From Otatea glauca (Eukaryota > Streptophyta > Magnoliopsida > Poales > Poaceae): a DNA stretch of 64,000 nucleotides. The position numbers and the translations under genes were made by a program. The notes under the pieces are model-generated. The model was not told the DNA's origin and searched no databases. It saw nothing but the letters and a program-made list of their open reading frames with translations. Location: NCBI GenBank assembly GCA_036346275.1, contig CM070730.1, positions 8,184,309-8,248,308 on the forward strand, given 5' to 3'. Shown one piece after another: positions 25,820-36,720 of this stretch (its first letter is position 1; the number at the start of each line of letters is the position of its first letter).

Positions 25820-25963
25820 TTCGGACTATCCGGGTTGAGTCCGGACTATCCGGACATTTTTCCGGACTATCCGAACATTTTTCCGGACTCTCCGGGTTGG
25901 GTCTCTCTGTTAGCCTTTCTTATTTAGTCCGGGCTATCCGGACTTGAGTCCGGAGTCTCCGGG
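25820..25963. repeat. CCGGA-NNN-TCCGG array, 5' LTR of C, upstream of TATA
   Basis: Repeated palindromic units such as CCGGACTATCCGG and CCGGAGTCTCCGG. The 3' LTR counterpart (34577-34698) is about one unit (roughly 25 bp) shorter, as expected for repeat contraction. Confidence 0.85.
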
Positions 25964-25980
25964 TTGTGTGCGGCTGTCTC

Positions 25981-26013
25981 CAACGGCTAGTTTTTGGGGA
26001 CCTCTATATAAAG
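25981..26013 (+). promoter_or_regulatory. Element C promoter: CAACGGCTAG box and TATA box
   Basis: CAACGGCTAG at 25981-25990 precedes TATATAAAG at 26005-26013. Including its flank, TCCAACGGCTA fits the full plant MSA consensus (YCYAACGGYYA). The 3' LTR repeats this at 34716-34725 and 34740-34748. Confidence 0.7.
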
Positions 26014-26690
26014 CCCCCTTCTTCCCCACTTCAAAGTGGCTGTGTTCCCATTGATTAGAGGTGCTATACCCTTGTTCTTGAGCCCCCAAAACACCTCTTT
26101 ACCCTTAGATCTAAGTGATCCCCTTGGTGAGAAGGGTTGGGAAGAGTTTGAGGAGTGAGGTGCTAGGTTGAGTGAGATTTGAGTTGTTTGAGCACTTGAT
26201 TTCATCTCCAAGCTTGTTCTTCGTGAGCATTTGTTACTCTTGGAGGTTGAGGACTCCTAGACGGCTAGGAGGTCGCCTACGAGCCACCGGAGCTTTGTGT
26301 GGTTGGCCGTGGGAAGTTTGTGAAGGCCGGTTCCGCCTCCGTAAGGGAAGGAATCAAAGGAGTGAAGACCGGCGAGTGCATTTGTGCAACACCGGGAGGA
26401 AGAGGGTTGAAAGAGACCCCGGCTCAAGTGTGACCGAGCCACCTCAACGAAGACGTAGGATTCCCTCAAGGATCCGAACTTCGGGTGAAAAATCATCGTC
26501 TCCAAGTTTGCTTCTTACTCATGCTTTATTATTTAATTTTGAATCTTGAAATTGCCCGATCTACTCTTTTGTTGTGTTTGGCTCCAGATCTACAATTTCC
26601 CCAGGTACCTGATAGCTTTTAGATCTTTTGTATTCAAGTAGATTGTTGAAAAATTGCAGGGATTTAAAATCTCATTTCGAGGTCTTAAAT

Positions 26691-26855
26691 CCGGAGTATC
26701 CGGACTTTCAACCCGGATAGTCCGGACATTTCGGAGTATCCGAGATAAGTCCGGACACTCGGCCGAGTCCCTCGGATCCAATCCGAGTATCCGGACTCGA
26801 ACCCAGACAGTCCGGATATTTGAGTATCCGGATAAAAATCCCGGACACTCCGGAC
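26691..26855. repeat. CCGGA-NNN-TCCGG array, 5' LTR of C, downstream of TATA
   Basis: Second cluster of palindromic units such as CCGGAGTATCCGG and CCGGACACTCCGG, close to the LTR 3' end. The counterpart at 35425-35597 has several single-base indels relative to this one. Confidence 0.8.
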
Positions 26856-26972
26856 TTAGACCCTCGGGAGATTTTATTTAGCTGCATATTTTTTATTCCG
26901 CTGCATTTAGTGTTAAATATTTTAATTCGCCTATTCACCCCCCCTCTAGGCGACATCCCCTGCCCTTTCAAT

Positions 26973-26984
26973 TGGTATCAGAGC
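26973..26984 (+). other. Primer-binding site of element C
   Basis: TGGTATCAGAGC, complementary to the 3' end of initiator methionine tRNA, lies two bases after the 5' LTR. Confidence 0.85.
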
Positions 26985-27028
26985 AATGTCTCTCTTTTTA
27001 TTAGACTTAACCGTCTAGAGAGTAAAGG

Positions 27029-28717
27029 ATGTCGACTAGAGGATTAGTGCATTCACATGATCCACTTGTGCTAAATGGCACAAATTATGCTTCATGGAAA
27101 TTAATTATGACTTCTCATTTTTAATACATGAGCCCCCAAATATGGTGGATCGTAGATGTCGGTTTTTCCTCTCCATTGAATGAAATTGCTCCAACTGAAG
27201 GAGAGAGGAAATGCCTACATCTCGACGCTCAAGCTACTAATGTTTTATTTTGTGTTGTGAGCGATGAAATTTTTGATAGACTATGCAATCTCAAGAGCGC
27301 TCATGAAATGTGGATAAAGCTTCAAGAACTATTTGAATCATCCACTTCTATTGAGGATTGCACTAAGGAAGAGATGTCGGGAGATGAAACATCAAGCTCC
27401 ACCTCAAGCTCAAGTGATGAAGAACCGACATCTCCATCAACCTCAACCTCCGCCTCAAGTGATGATGAAGATGCTCTTCCATCACAAATCCGTTGCTTCA
27501 TGGTGAAAGGTAAGAATGAGGTAAGTGACAATGATGACGATGATGAGCTCACTTATAATGAACTTGTGAATTTGCTTGAGGAGCTCAATAAATGTCTTGG
27601 AAAGGAAAAAAAGAAATATAAAATTTTGAAGCTTGAACATGAATCACTTCAAAATGATTATAACATGCTTCAAGAAAATCATGAATCCCTCCTTTCCAAA
27701 GAAATTCATAAGCCTAAGGTGGATATAGGAATCTCATGTGATTTAATTGATGAAATATCTTGCTTAAATGTTAATCCTAATATTTCATCAAAATTTGACA
27801 TATCCACCTCTTGCAATGATTTACCTTGTTGCTCAAATTCAAATGTTTCCACTTCCTCTATACAATGTGAGACTAACCTTGTAAAGGAAAATAAAGAGCT
27901 CAAGGCTCAAGTCATTAAATTGGAAAATGACTTGAAGAAGTGCGTAAAGGAAAAAGCCGTTCTCGACGAGATCTTGAGCAAGCCAAGGGCGCCTCAAGAT
28001 AAGCGAGGAATCGGTTACATCTCCAAGAGGGAGAACAAAATGAAGGGCCACTACGCCTCGGTGCGTCCTCATAAAGTGGAGATCAAGCTACAACCATCAA
28101 CCGAGAGGCACACCGGCAAGAAGCAAGTCAAGAAGAACAAGAGACGCTCAAAGCCTACTTGCTACAATTGTCAGGAAAAGGGGCACATCGGTAAGGATTA
28201 TCCCAAAGGTATTACTCCTAAGCCTATTATTGTCAATGATCATTATTTGCTTAGGAAGGACAAAAATGGCAATGTGTTTGCCAAGTTTGTCGATTCTCCC
28301 AAGTATTTGCAAAATTATGATATTCAATTGCTTAGGAGAAATGAATCTAGAAATGTGTTTGCTCAAAATGCTAGACTTCCTAAGACTAAGAAAAATCATG
28401 TTGATCATGTGCTTAGGAAAAATAACAATAGCAAACCATTTGCTAGATTTGCTAGATCCTCTAAGCCAATGCATAATTTCAATTATCATATGCTTAGAAG
28501 AGATCAAACTAGAAATGGTTTTGCAAAATATCATTGCCCTCCTAAGCCTTTTCATAAAAATGCCAATCATTTGCCTAGGAGGAATAATTATTGCAAACCT
28601 ATTTCTAATTATGTTAGTCAATTCAATAATATCCAAATTAGGACCATTTGGGTTCCAAAATCTATTGTGACTAACATTGTTGGACCCAACAAGGATTGGG
28701 TACCAAAAACCGCCTAA
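27029..28717 (+). pseudogene. Element C gag-like gene with early in-frame stop
   Basis: A likely ATG at 27029 opens MSTRGLVHSHDPLVLNGTNY, typical of copia gag N-termini. A TAA at 27122-27124 (codon 32) interrupts the frame. The same frame then stays open from 27128 for 529 codons. Visible parts are a UBN2-like capsid stretch (ATNVLFCVVSDEIFDRL), an acidic Ser/Glu/Asp-rich linker, a predicted coiled coil around LEHESLQNDYNMLQENHESL, a basic region, and a zinc knuckle CYNCQEKGHIGKDYP. The last knuckle cysteine is replaced by tyrosine. The C-terminal third contains five imperfect repeats of about 25 residues (LLRKDKNGNVFAKF, LLRRNESRNVFAQN and others) before IWVPKSIVTNIVGPNKDWVP. No pol follows. 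Confidence 0.8.
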
Positions 28718-31700
28718 AAGATTTTTAGGCAATATGAGATGGATTGGACATTTGGCTTCTTCAAAAGGAGAAGATGACTTAATCATTTGCAAAATAGAGC
28801 CAAGCATGAGGATGATCACTTCAATCTTGAGCCAATGTCATCTCGGGTAACAAGTATCTAATTTGATTACTAGTTAGCTTATAGCCTTGTGTAGGTTATA
28901 TTGCATTATTCATGAAAATCAATTTAGATTGCTTGTTATATGCTTGCTCATGCTTATTAGTTGTTTTAATTGCAATCTTGAGTAAGTTTGGGATAGTGGC
29001 ACATTAAAGGGAGTGCTAAATCATAACCATGTATATTACATCCCTACATGTGCCCATATTTATATAAGTGCAAATATATATTCTCAAAATCAAGCCATTT
29101 AGCCAAAAGTCAAAATTTTGTATACCATTAGTATTCTTGTGAAAACTAGTTGCAAAATGTATACAAATATATTTGAAATATTTTCAAAGGTTTTGGCTTC
29201 ACAAAATCTATTTTGAAAAGAAAATGAGTTTCATGATCAAAATCTAGATAGTAGTATCTTGTTTTGGATTTAAACTTATAATTTTCATAGAATTAAATGT
29301 AAAATGAATTTGAAAGTAATTCCAAAACGAAAATCCTAGAGTTGGTCATTTTTAACAATTCTTGTGTTCAAAAGACTTTCAAAAGACCAACCTAGCGAAA
29401 GTTATTCGATTTTGAAACTCGCCGAAAAACTACATTTGACCCATAATAGTCATATTATTGCACTTAGTGAGTTTCTCCGTTTGGACCGGATCTTGTGTAG
29501 TATCTTGGTTCAAAATGGTATCTTAAACTCATACGCAAAATTCAAATCTCTATATCTCATCTTATTCTTGATTTGAATCTTGTGTTGAAATATTTGGCTT
29601 TGTTTTACAAATAGCTATTTCAAAAGGACCATTTTGGTCAAAAGTCAAATCTTATGTTTAAAAGGCCCAAAATTGTAAAAAGCTTTGTAAAAGTATTCTA
29701 ATATGTATTTCAAATGTTTTACAAGCTTTCAAAATGAAAATTCTATATTGAAATCAAAATTGGCCAAAATTTTTGGTTTGAACTAAAATAGCTTATTTAA
29801 GCATATTGCTCAAATCTTAGCATTCAAGTTGGATTTCATTATAAATGTTGGCTAGAAACCATCTTGATAATCAATTCTAAGCCATGGAAATTGAAATTGC
29901 ATGAAATCCAAATTGAGTTGTATTTTGAGGCTTTTTATGAAAAACTATTTCCTATTTAACTTGCTTCAAAAAGGGATAAAAGCAAAATATTTGTTTGAAA
30001 TACAAAATCTTATGAAAATAGTCTTCTAAAATGTTTTCAAATGTTTTCAAGTATCTAACCCTTGGCTAGAAGCTAAATTCAAACTTTGGCCTCAAATGGA
30101 TCTTATATGATCTTGTTTTTGAATTAAATGAAATACTTTTATAAGTTAAAATCTATTGAGTTTTTGAAAAAGTGGTCAATACAAAACTCATAGGGTTGGT
30201 CATTTTAAGTATTTCTTTAGTTCAAAGTTTTTCCAAACGACCAACCGTTCAAAAGTTATAGCCATTTGAATTTGGCCAAAATCATCCAATTGACCCAAAA
30301 TGATCCGTTGTTGCATTTTGTGGATTTCGCAATTTGAATTGGATTTATTTGTATATCTTGGATTGAAATGGTATTTCTTACTCATACAAAGCTATGAAAG
30401 TTCAAATCTCCAAAAATTTCAATCCGGAATGCATTTTGAGCATTTGGTGAAAATTCAATTTCTTTTCAAACCTACAAAGCGCATTTTGTCATATCTTTTG
30501 AACGAAAATTCCTTTTAATGAAATTATTTTTGGGAAACCTTCTAAATAGTCCAATGTTTATTTCTGGAAAGTTTCAAACCATTTGGACTCAATTTGAAAA
30601 AAGTTTTGACTTTTCTTCTCTTTGAGTAAAAATCATGCCTACAAAGCAAAATTTGGCATCTCTTTTGATTGGAGACTCCTTTTTGGAAAATTATTTTTGG
30701 AAAAGTTTCTTGGGAGTCTAAAGAATGTTTATGCTCAATTTCAAATAATTTCAACTTAATTTGAAATAGTTATGCCTTTTTCTCTCTTTCGATCTTATTT
30801 GGCATACTCTTGCATTAAGTTGAATTTTACGATTTGAATGGATTTGATTATGCAAATAGGCTTATAAACATCTCTCTAAATCATATAAAGCCATATAAGT
30901 GCATATTACCAATCAAAACTCATTTGGTTCCATTTTGAGGATTTGGTGAAAATCTTAATCTTTTATGTGTTTCATATGCATCTTTCATCATATTTCTCGA
31001 AATGAAATTTATTTATTGAAAATCCTTGTTGGAAAACCTTCTCTCACATATGGAGTTCATATCTGAAAATTCTCAAATTTATTTGAACTCATTTGCAAGA
31101 TTGTTGACTTTATTTGACTTAGTGTCAAAACAAAACCTCCAATGCTTCTAATGACCTATTTTTGATTGGAGAGTGATATTTGAGAAAATCCTTTTGAAAA
31201 AAGTCTCTTGGATGTTCATGGATCATTTCCGCAAAATCTTACGGCTGTTGGACTTCATTTGATCAAGATTTGATTCAAATTCAAAATGTTCAGTTTTAGG
31301 GATGAAGCTGAACAACCCGGAGTATCCGGGTAATCTATCCGGAGTATCCGGATTATCCGGACACTCCGGATCAAAAACACCGGAGTATCCGGGTTGTACT
31401 CCTCGGACCAAATACTTAAATTGCAATCTATACTTTCTTGCAATCTCTTGTTCATCCCATTCTTTGGGTTTTTCCTTTGCTCAAATGAATGTTTGGTCTT
31501 CATAGCCCTCGAAGAGAATTTTGAGACAGATCTGTTCCGAGTTGATGATTTTTGCATTTGAGTAATGGTTTAAAAGCTATAATCGATTTTGTGCTGATAT
31601 TTGCAACTTTTTGAGATTTTAAGAGTTTTAATTTGGAATCTTGGCAAGCCTTTCAAGATGAAAACTAAGTGAACTTATTAATTGCTCTAGGCTTCAAAAT

Positions 31701-33148
31701 GGAGTATATCTATTTAAGTTTTCATTCCAATGAAAGTGCATCTTTTGGCTAAGTTATTCTGGAAATTGGATTTAATTGTAACTTAGCCTCAAAATGTTTT
31801 CTCTCTTGCATAACTTCGAGTTTATTATGGAAAAGAGAAAATTTCCCTTGTAAGCTCAAGAGTGAGTTTGAATGTGTTTTACCCATTGTCTCTCTTACAA
31901 GTAGATGTCAAGATTAAATTTGAATGAGTTTCAAATATTTTCATTATAAAGTGATGTAATAAAATCTTTAATTGATATCTTGAATTGTTTTAAATTGCAT
32001 GCAAAGAGTATTGTCTTGTATATCATATATATCATGCATGTTGTACTTAGACATTATCAAACTAACTTGGGTCAAATTAAAAGATATTTGTTCCCAGAAA
32101 TCGTGTACTTGTATATTGATGTTCAAGGTATTGGAAAAGGGGTCATCTTCGACGGTGGGATGAAGGAAATGGAGAGGAGCTCCATAGTACGAGGGATCTA
32201 AGACCGGGCGCGGTGATCATGACCAATTCGAACATGCGGTGGACAAGAATCGACAAAGGGACGTGTTTCTTTTTTGACCATATTCAATAATGTCTGTGCA
32301 CACCATTATGCTAAATTGTGTCATTCTAAATGGTGTTGTATCTTTCAATTGGTATCATTAATTGGTATCCTTCTTCGAGAGGTATCCTCTAATCCTAAAT
32401 TGTTTTGAAGTGTCATCTGACTTGCATTTGGCATTATCAAGAAGAAAAAGGTACATATGGGTGACACATTGCAAAGAGGTATACCCTTGATAAGTTTATG
32501 AAATTCTTGATCATGAAAGTGCATCTCACTTATACAAATTTTGATTCATGATCTTGTATACATCTTGTGATCATATAAGCAATTCCTTCTTGTGTAATCT
32601 TCTTTATATGATCTTGATTGTTAGAATTTAATTTGATCATGAGCATGTGCTTAAATTATATAAATTTGCTATATGATCTTGATGTTTAAAGAATATGTGA
32701 AATCATATTCGTGTGTCATGTTTAAGCATCACTTATATCCTAAGAATCATGACTTCTTTAATTTGGTATAACTAGAAAAATCTATTACCTAAATCTTGGA
32801 AATAATTGGTATCATATCTTGCCTAGATTTAGGGGAAGCTTAATATTATTGTCCTATTACTAGCTCCTTATCTTTATTTTATTTTCTCCCTAATTTTTTT
32901 ATTGAGTGTACAATCAAGGGGGAGAACAGATTTTATTGAATAAACAATAAGAATCTTTTAAGCACCTTTTTGGGATTAATGATAAAAGGGGGAGAATTTA
33001 TGGATTTATCAATTGTCCCCAAATCGATTGACAAAAAGGGATGATTTGTAAGTATGATCTCTTATTGTATCTTTATGCTTGTTTTAATGCTAAAATTTCT
33101 TAATATTGTCATTTGGTGCAATTGATAATAGGTATGTCATAAATCACC
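28718..33148 (+). other. Non-coding internal region of element C
   Basis: About 4.4 kb of AT-rich sequence with no recognisable pol domain on either strand. Local self-similarity is visible, for example ACCAACC followed by GTTATxxxxTTTG-like text near 29340-29410 and again near 30195-30265. A CCGG palindrome cluster at 31316-31394 copies the LTR array motif. Confidence 0.7.
31316..31394. repeat. Internal CCGGA-NNN-TCCGG cluster in element C
   Basis: Units CCGGAGTATCCGG (twice or more), CCGGATTATCCGG and CCGGACACTCCGG occur in about 80 bp. These are the same motifs as in the LTR arrays, but placed in the non-coding interior. Confidence 0.85.
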
Positions 33149-33160
33149 AAAAAGGGGGAG
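33149..33160 (+). other. Polypurine tract of element C
   Basis: AAAAAGGGGGAG lies two bases before the 3' LTR start at 33163, the expected position for plus-strand DNA priming. Confidence 0.85.
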
Positions 33161-33162
33161 AT

Positions 33163-35711
33163 TGAAAGTGCATCTAGGCACTTATGTTATTTTGGTGATT
33201 AATGACAAACACTCATAATGACAATCTATGCAATTAAGTAAATGCTTAACTTAGTGCTTAGCAAATGACAAACCTCTAATATGATTATATTGCTATGAGA
33301 CTAACATGTTATTGCCTAGTTGAGTATCAGTCTCAAGTGGGATGGTTAAGCAAAGATAAGGTATGCAATTTTGGTATCTATTCTATATTTGTTATTGCAT
33401 TCCTTTTGTGCAAATGCATAGTGAACTCCAAGTAGCATATTGATTATATATATGCACATTGGTTCATGTCATATTTATTTGTGCATATATATTCATTTGA
33501 GTTCATTATGTGCTTTGTTTTTAGTATGCATGTATTAACTAGAGTTAAACTTCGTATTGCTATAGATTGACTTGGTGCATGCATGTCTTAGTTGTGTATC
33601 TTCTCATGCACTTCTCTTGGTGAAGTTTAATCTAGAGTTGGATCACATATTTACTCTTATTCCAAATATTATTTGCACATGTACAATTTGTGTACATTCT
33701 ATCATGTGCTTCATTTAAGTAAAGACTGTGATCCTTGCCATGATTTAATTGATTCATCATATTGGCAATTATCTCTCTAGTGCATATAGATCAATTACAT
33801 ATTCATCATGATGTACTTAGTAGAGAACATTTCTTATGTCAAGTGTTTCCAGTTATGTTGTGCTTCTTTTTATGAAACACTTGTTGTAATCAATTGCTCA
33901 CAAATATCAATTTGTTCATATCTATTGAGCTTTTGGGACTAATGTCTTTCATGAGTAGTTTGGAAAGAATTAGGTCCCGTCTGTGTATGATGACCAAGGT
34001 ATCTTGGAGGATGATCATTAAGCTGAGGTCAACAAGACGGCGGTGTCACCAAGAGTTGAGGACTAAGTCAAGAGCGACTTGGCGTGGAGATCGTCAGAGA
34101 GGATGATCAAGTCAAGGTTGATAGGACGAGAGTCTCATGAGGTGAATCGAGTCGAGTTGGACAAGGCGAAGATGTCATCAATTATATAGTGAAAGTCTTC
34201 ATGCATCGACATCAAGAAAGAAGACGGCAAGTGACTATTTCTAGACTTATATTATCTTTGATTTAATTTGAGTCTAAGGATTGCCGTACTATTAAGAGGG
34301 ATGCGATGTCGAATGACTTTTAGATGTGTCAAGTGCTCAAGTGATCCATCCTTGTGAATCTTAGAAAGAGAGTGGTGTTGGTGGTGCCGATAAGTGAGGG
34401 TTGTAGGTCTCCCTTGGATTCTTTGTGATATCTGTGTTTATCCTTTGAGTTTTGGGTAGTGAGACCTTGTTAGTTGTGTAGCTCTCGTTCTTAGCTTTTG
34501 ATAGAGTCCAAAATCACTGAAATCGGAGTCCGGAGTGAAAAGTTATGCTCGTTTTCGTCGGGCTGCTCCGTGCTGTTCGGACTATCCGGGTTGAGTCCGG
34601 ACTATCCGAACATTTTTCCGGACTCTCCGGGTTGGGTCTCTCTGTTAGCCTTTCTTATTTAGTCCGGACTATCCGGACTTGAGTCCGGAGTCTCCGGGTT
34701 GTGTGCGGCTGTCTCCAACGGCTAGTTTTTGGGGACCTCTATATAAAGCCCCCTTCTTCCCCACTTCAAAGTGGTTGTGTTCCCATTGATTAGAGGTGCT
34801 ATACCCTTGTTCTTGAGCCCCCAAAACACCTCTTTACCCTTAGATCTAAGTGATCCCCTTGGTGAGAAGGGTTGGGAAGAGTTTGAGGAGTGAGGTGCTA
34901 GGTTGAGTGAGATTTGAGTTGTTTGAGCACTTGATTTCATCTCCAAGCTTGTTCTTCGTGAGCATTTGTTACTCTTGGAGGTTGAGGACTCCTAGACGGC
35001 TAGGAGGTCGCCTACGAGCCACCGGAGCTTTGTGTGGTTGGCCGTGGGAAGTTTGTGAAGGCCGGTTCCGCCTCCGTAAGGGAAGGAATCAAAGGAGTGA
35101 AGACCGGCGAGTGCATTTGTGCAACACCGGGAGGAAGAGGGTTGAAAGAGACCCCGGCTCAAGTGTGACCGAGCCGCCTCAACGGAGACGTAGGATCCCC
35201 TCAAGGATCCGAACTTCGGGTGAAAAATCATCGTCTCCAAGTTTGCTTCTTACTCATGCTTTATTATTTAATTTTGAATCTTGAAATTGCCCGATCTACT
35301 CTTTTGTTGTGTTTGGCTCCAGATCTACAATTTCCCCAGGTACCTGATAGCTTTTAGATCTTTTTTATTCAAGTAGATTATTGAAAAATTGCAGGGATTT
35401 AAAATCTCATTTCGAGGTCTTAAATCCGGAGTATCCGGACTTCTGAACCCGGATAGTCCGGACATTTCGGAGTATCCGAAGATAAGTCCCGGACACTCCG
35501 GCCTGAGTCCCTCGGATCCAATCCGGAGTATCCGGACTCGTAACCCGGACATCCGGATATTTTGAGTATCCGGATAAAATCCGGACACTCCGGACTTAGA
35601 CCCTCGGGAGATTTTATTTAGCTGCATATTTTTTATTCCGCTGCATTTAGTGTTAAATATTTTAATTCGCCTATTCACCCCCCCCTCTAGGCGACATCCC
35701 CTGCCCTTTCA
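33163..35711 (+). repeat. 3' LTR of element C
   Basis: Collinear and nearly identical to 24412-26970. Visible differences are mostly small indels near CG dinucleotides and loss of about one array unit. Promoter motifs lie at 34716-34725 and 34740-34748; arrays at 34577-34698 and 35425-35597. Confidence 0.9.
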
Positions 35712-35716
35712 CTCTA

Positions 35717-36705
35717 CGACTAGAACTCTCGGCATCAGGAGGATAAGGGGTCTCCTGACAGCGATGCTCCTGCGGTATCTGAGGACTCTGCGGAGGAAAA
35801 CTATGGGGATCCACCTGGATGCTCGGCAACCTAGGGCGACTCCCTATCACTGACATTCTTGCCTGGCGACACCTGGGTGGCACTGGGGTGGCGTCGGGCA
35901 TAGGTGCCTGTGGGAATTGCCCCAGAACTGAGCGAGGAACAATACCTCTGGCAACGCAGGGAGCGATGGCATTCTCTAGGAATGCTACACGACGACGCGC
36001 CTCCCTGTATTCAGTTATTGCCTGACGGCAATACTAGTCAGAGGCATTTATGAATTCCACTAGGTTACGTAAAGTGGGATTTTGTAACCCAGTGGCATCC
36101 ATATAGCTATTCTCCCCACCTGGTGGCCGGGATGGAATCCTCCTATATACTATTGCCAGTTCAGGTAAGGTGTGGCGCAAACTGACAATAGCCATATAGG
36201 CGGCTTCATTCATGGCCATCATGAGGGAAGATCCAGGACCCTCAAAAGACAAAAACTCTTCACTATCTTCATCACGGGTAAGGATATCCACCCTAGCTAT
36301 GTATTCCACAGAGGAGAACTAATTGCGCGTGGAATACTATATATCGTGGATTTTCGGAAAATGGGCGAATTCTAGCAAGCGAGTAAGAATTCCGCCATGC
36401 GAATTCTCCTATTAGTGGAAGTATAACATGGGGTGTATCCGCCCATCGCACATTTAACAAGGAATTAGCATTCTGATTAAATGTAAGACAAGAAAGTAAT
36501 TTTGGAAGAAAAGATTCTAGCGAAATTTAAAAAAATAGGAAAGAGTTATTAACAAGTATACGCATAACCAAAGAAGAGTTTCATGCATATAAAGAATAGA
36601 CAGGTAAGATGTCCTAATTCAAAATTTTAGTTCACTTGGATCCTAATATCAAGTTTTAAGTTTTTATTAGTACCATACTACCTAAGGTTTCCTACAGTCA
36701 ACATG
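35717..36705 (-). pseudogene. Element D 5' internal region with gag-region ORF remnants
   Basis: This lies between the element D primer-binding site and the insertion point of C. On the minus strand an open stretch at 36309-36034 contains DEDSEEFLSFEGPGSSLMMA and VSLRHTLPELAIVYRRIPS. A proline- and arginine-rich stretch follows near 35900-35717. I do not recognise a defined domain. Text of this kind occurs in gypsy gag-proximal frames, but that is from general familiarity only. No capsid or zinc knuckle is visible. Confidence 0.4.
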
Positions 36706-36717
36706 GCTCTGATACCA
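36706..36717 (-). other. Primer-binding site of element D
   Basis: GCTCTGATACCA on the plus strand is TGGTATCAGAGC on the minus strand. It sits three bases inside the 5' LTR boundary at 36721 and fixes the orientation of D as minus. Confidence 0.85.
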
Positions 36718-36720
36718 ACT

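Larger units (their letters stand above)
24412..26970 (+). repeat. 5' LTR of element C
   Basis: Begins TGAAAGTGCATC and ends GCCCTTTCA. It holds two CCGG-type inverted-repeat arrays (25820-25963 and 26691-26855), one upstream of the promoter and one in the transcribed part. The LTR ORFs at 25987-26211 and 26172-26549 recur in the 3' LTR and have no recognisable domain. Confidence 0.9.
24412..35711 (+). mobile_element. Gag-only, non-autonomous Ty1/copia-like element 'C'
   Basis: An 11.3-kb element with two nearly identical LTRs (24412-26970 and 33163-35711), a TGGTATCAGAGC primer-binding site (26973-26984), a polypurine tract (33149-33160) and the 5-bp target duplication CTCTA (24407-24411 and 35712-35716). 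The internal region has a gag-like frame (27029-28717), then about 4.4 kb with no protease, integrase, RT or RNase H in any frame. LTR and gag features suggest the SIRE/Maximus side of copia. Near-identical LTRs imply fairly recent insertion, so the element was probably mobilised in trans. Confidence 0.85.

Noticed and set aside
25987..26549. Two short LTR ORFs conserved in both LTRs of element C
   Set aside because: Conservation follows from LTR identity; there is no recognised domain or start context, and they overlap on opposite strands.
31200..31560. Short ORFs containing NPDTPV- or PEYPG-like text in element C
   Set aside because: These are translations of the CCGG palindrome array, not a conserved protein.
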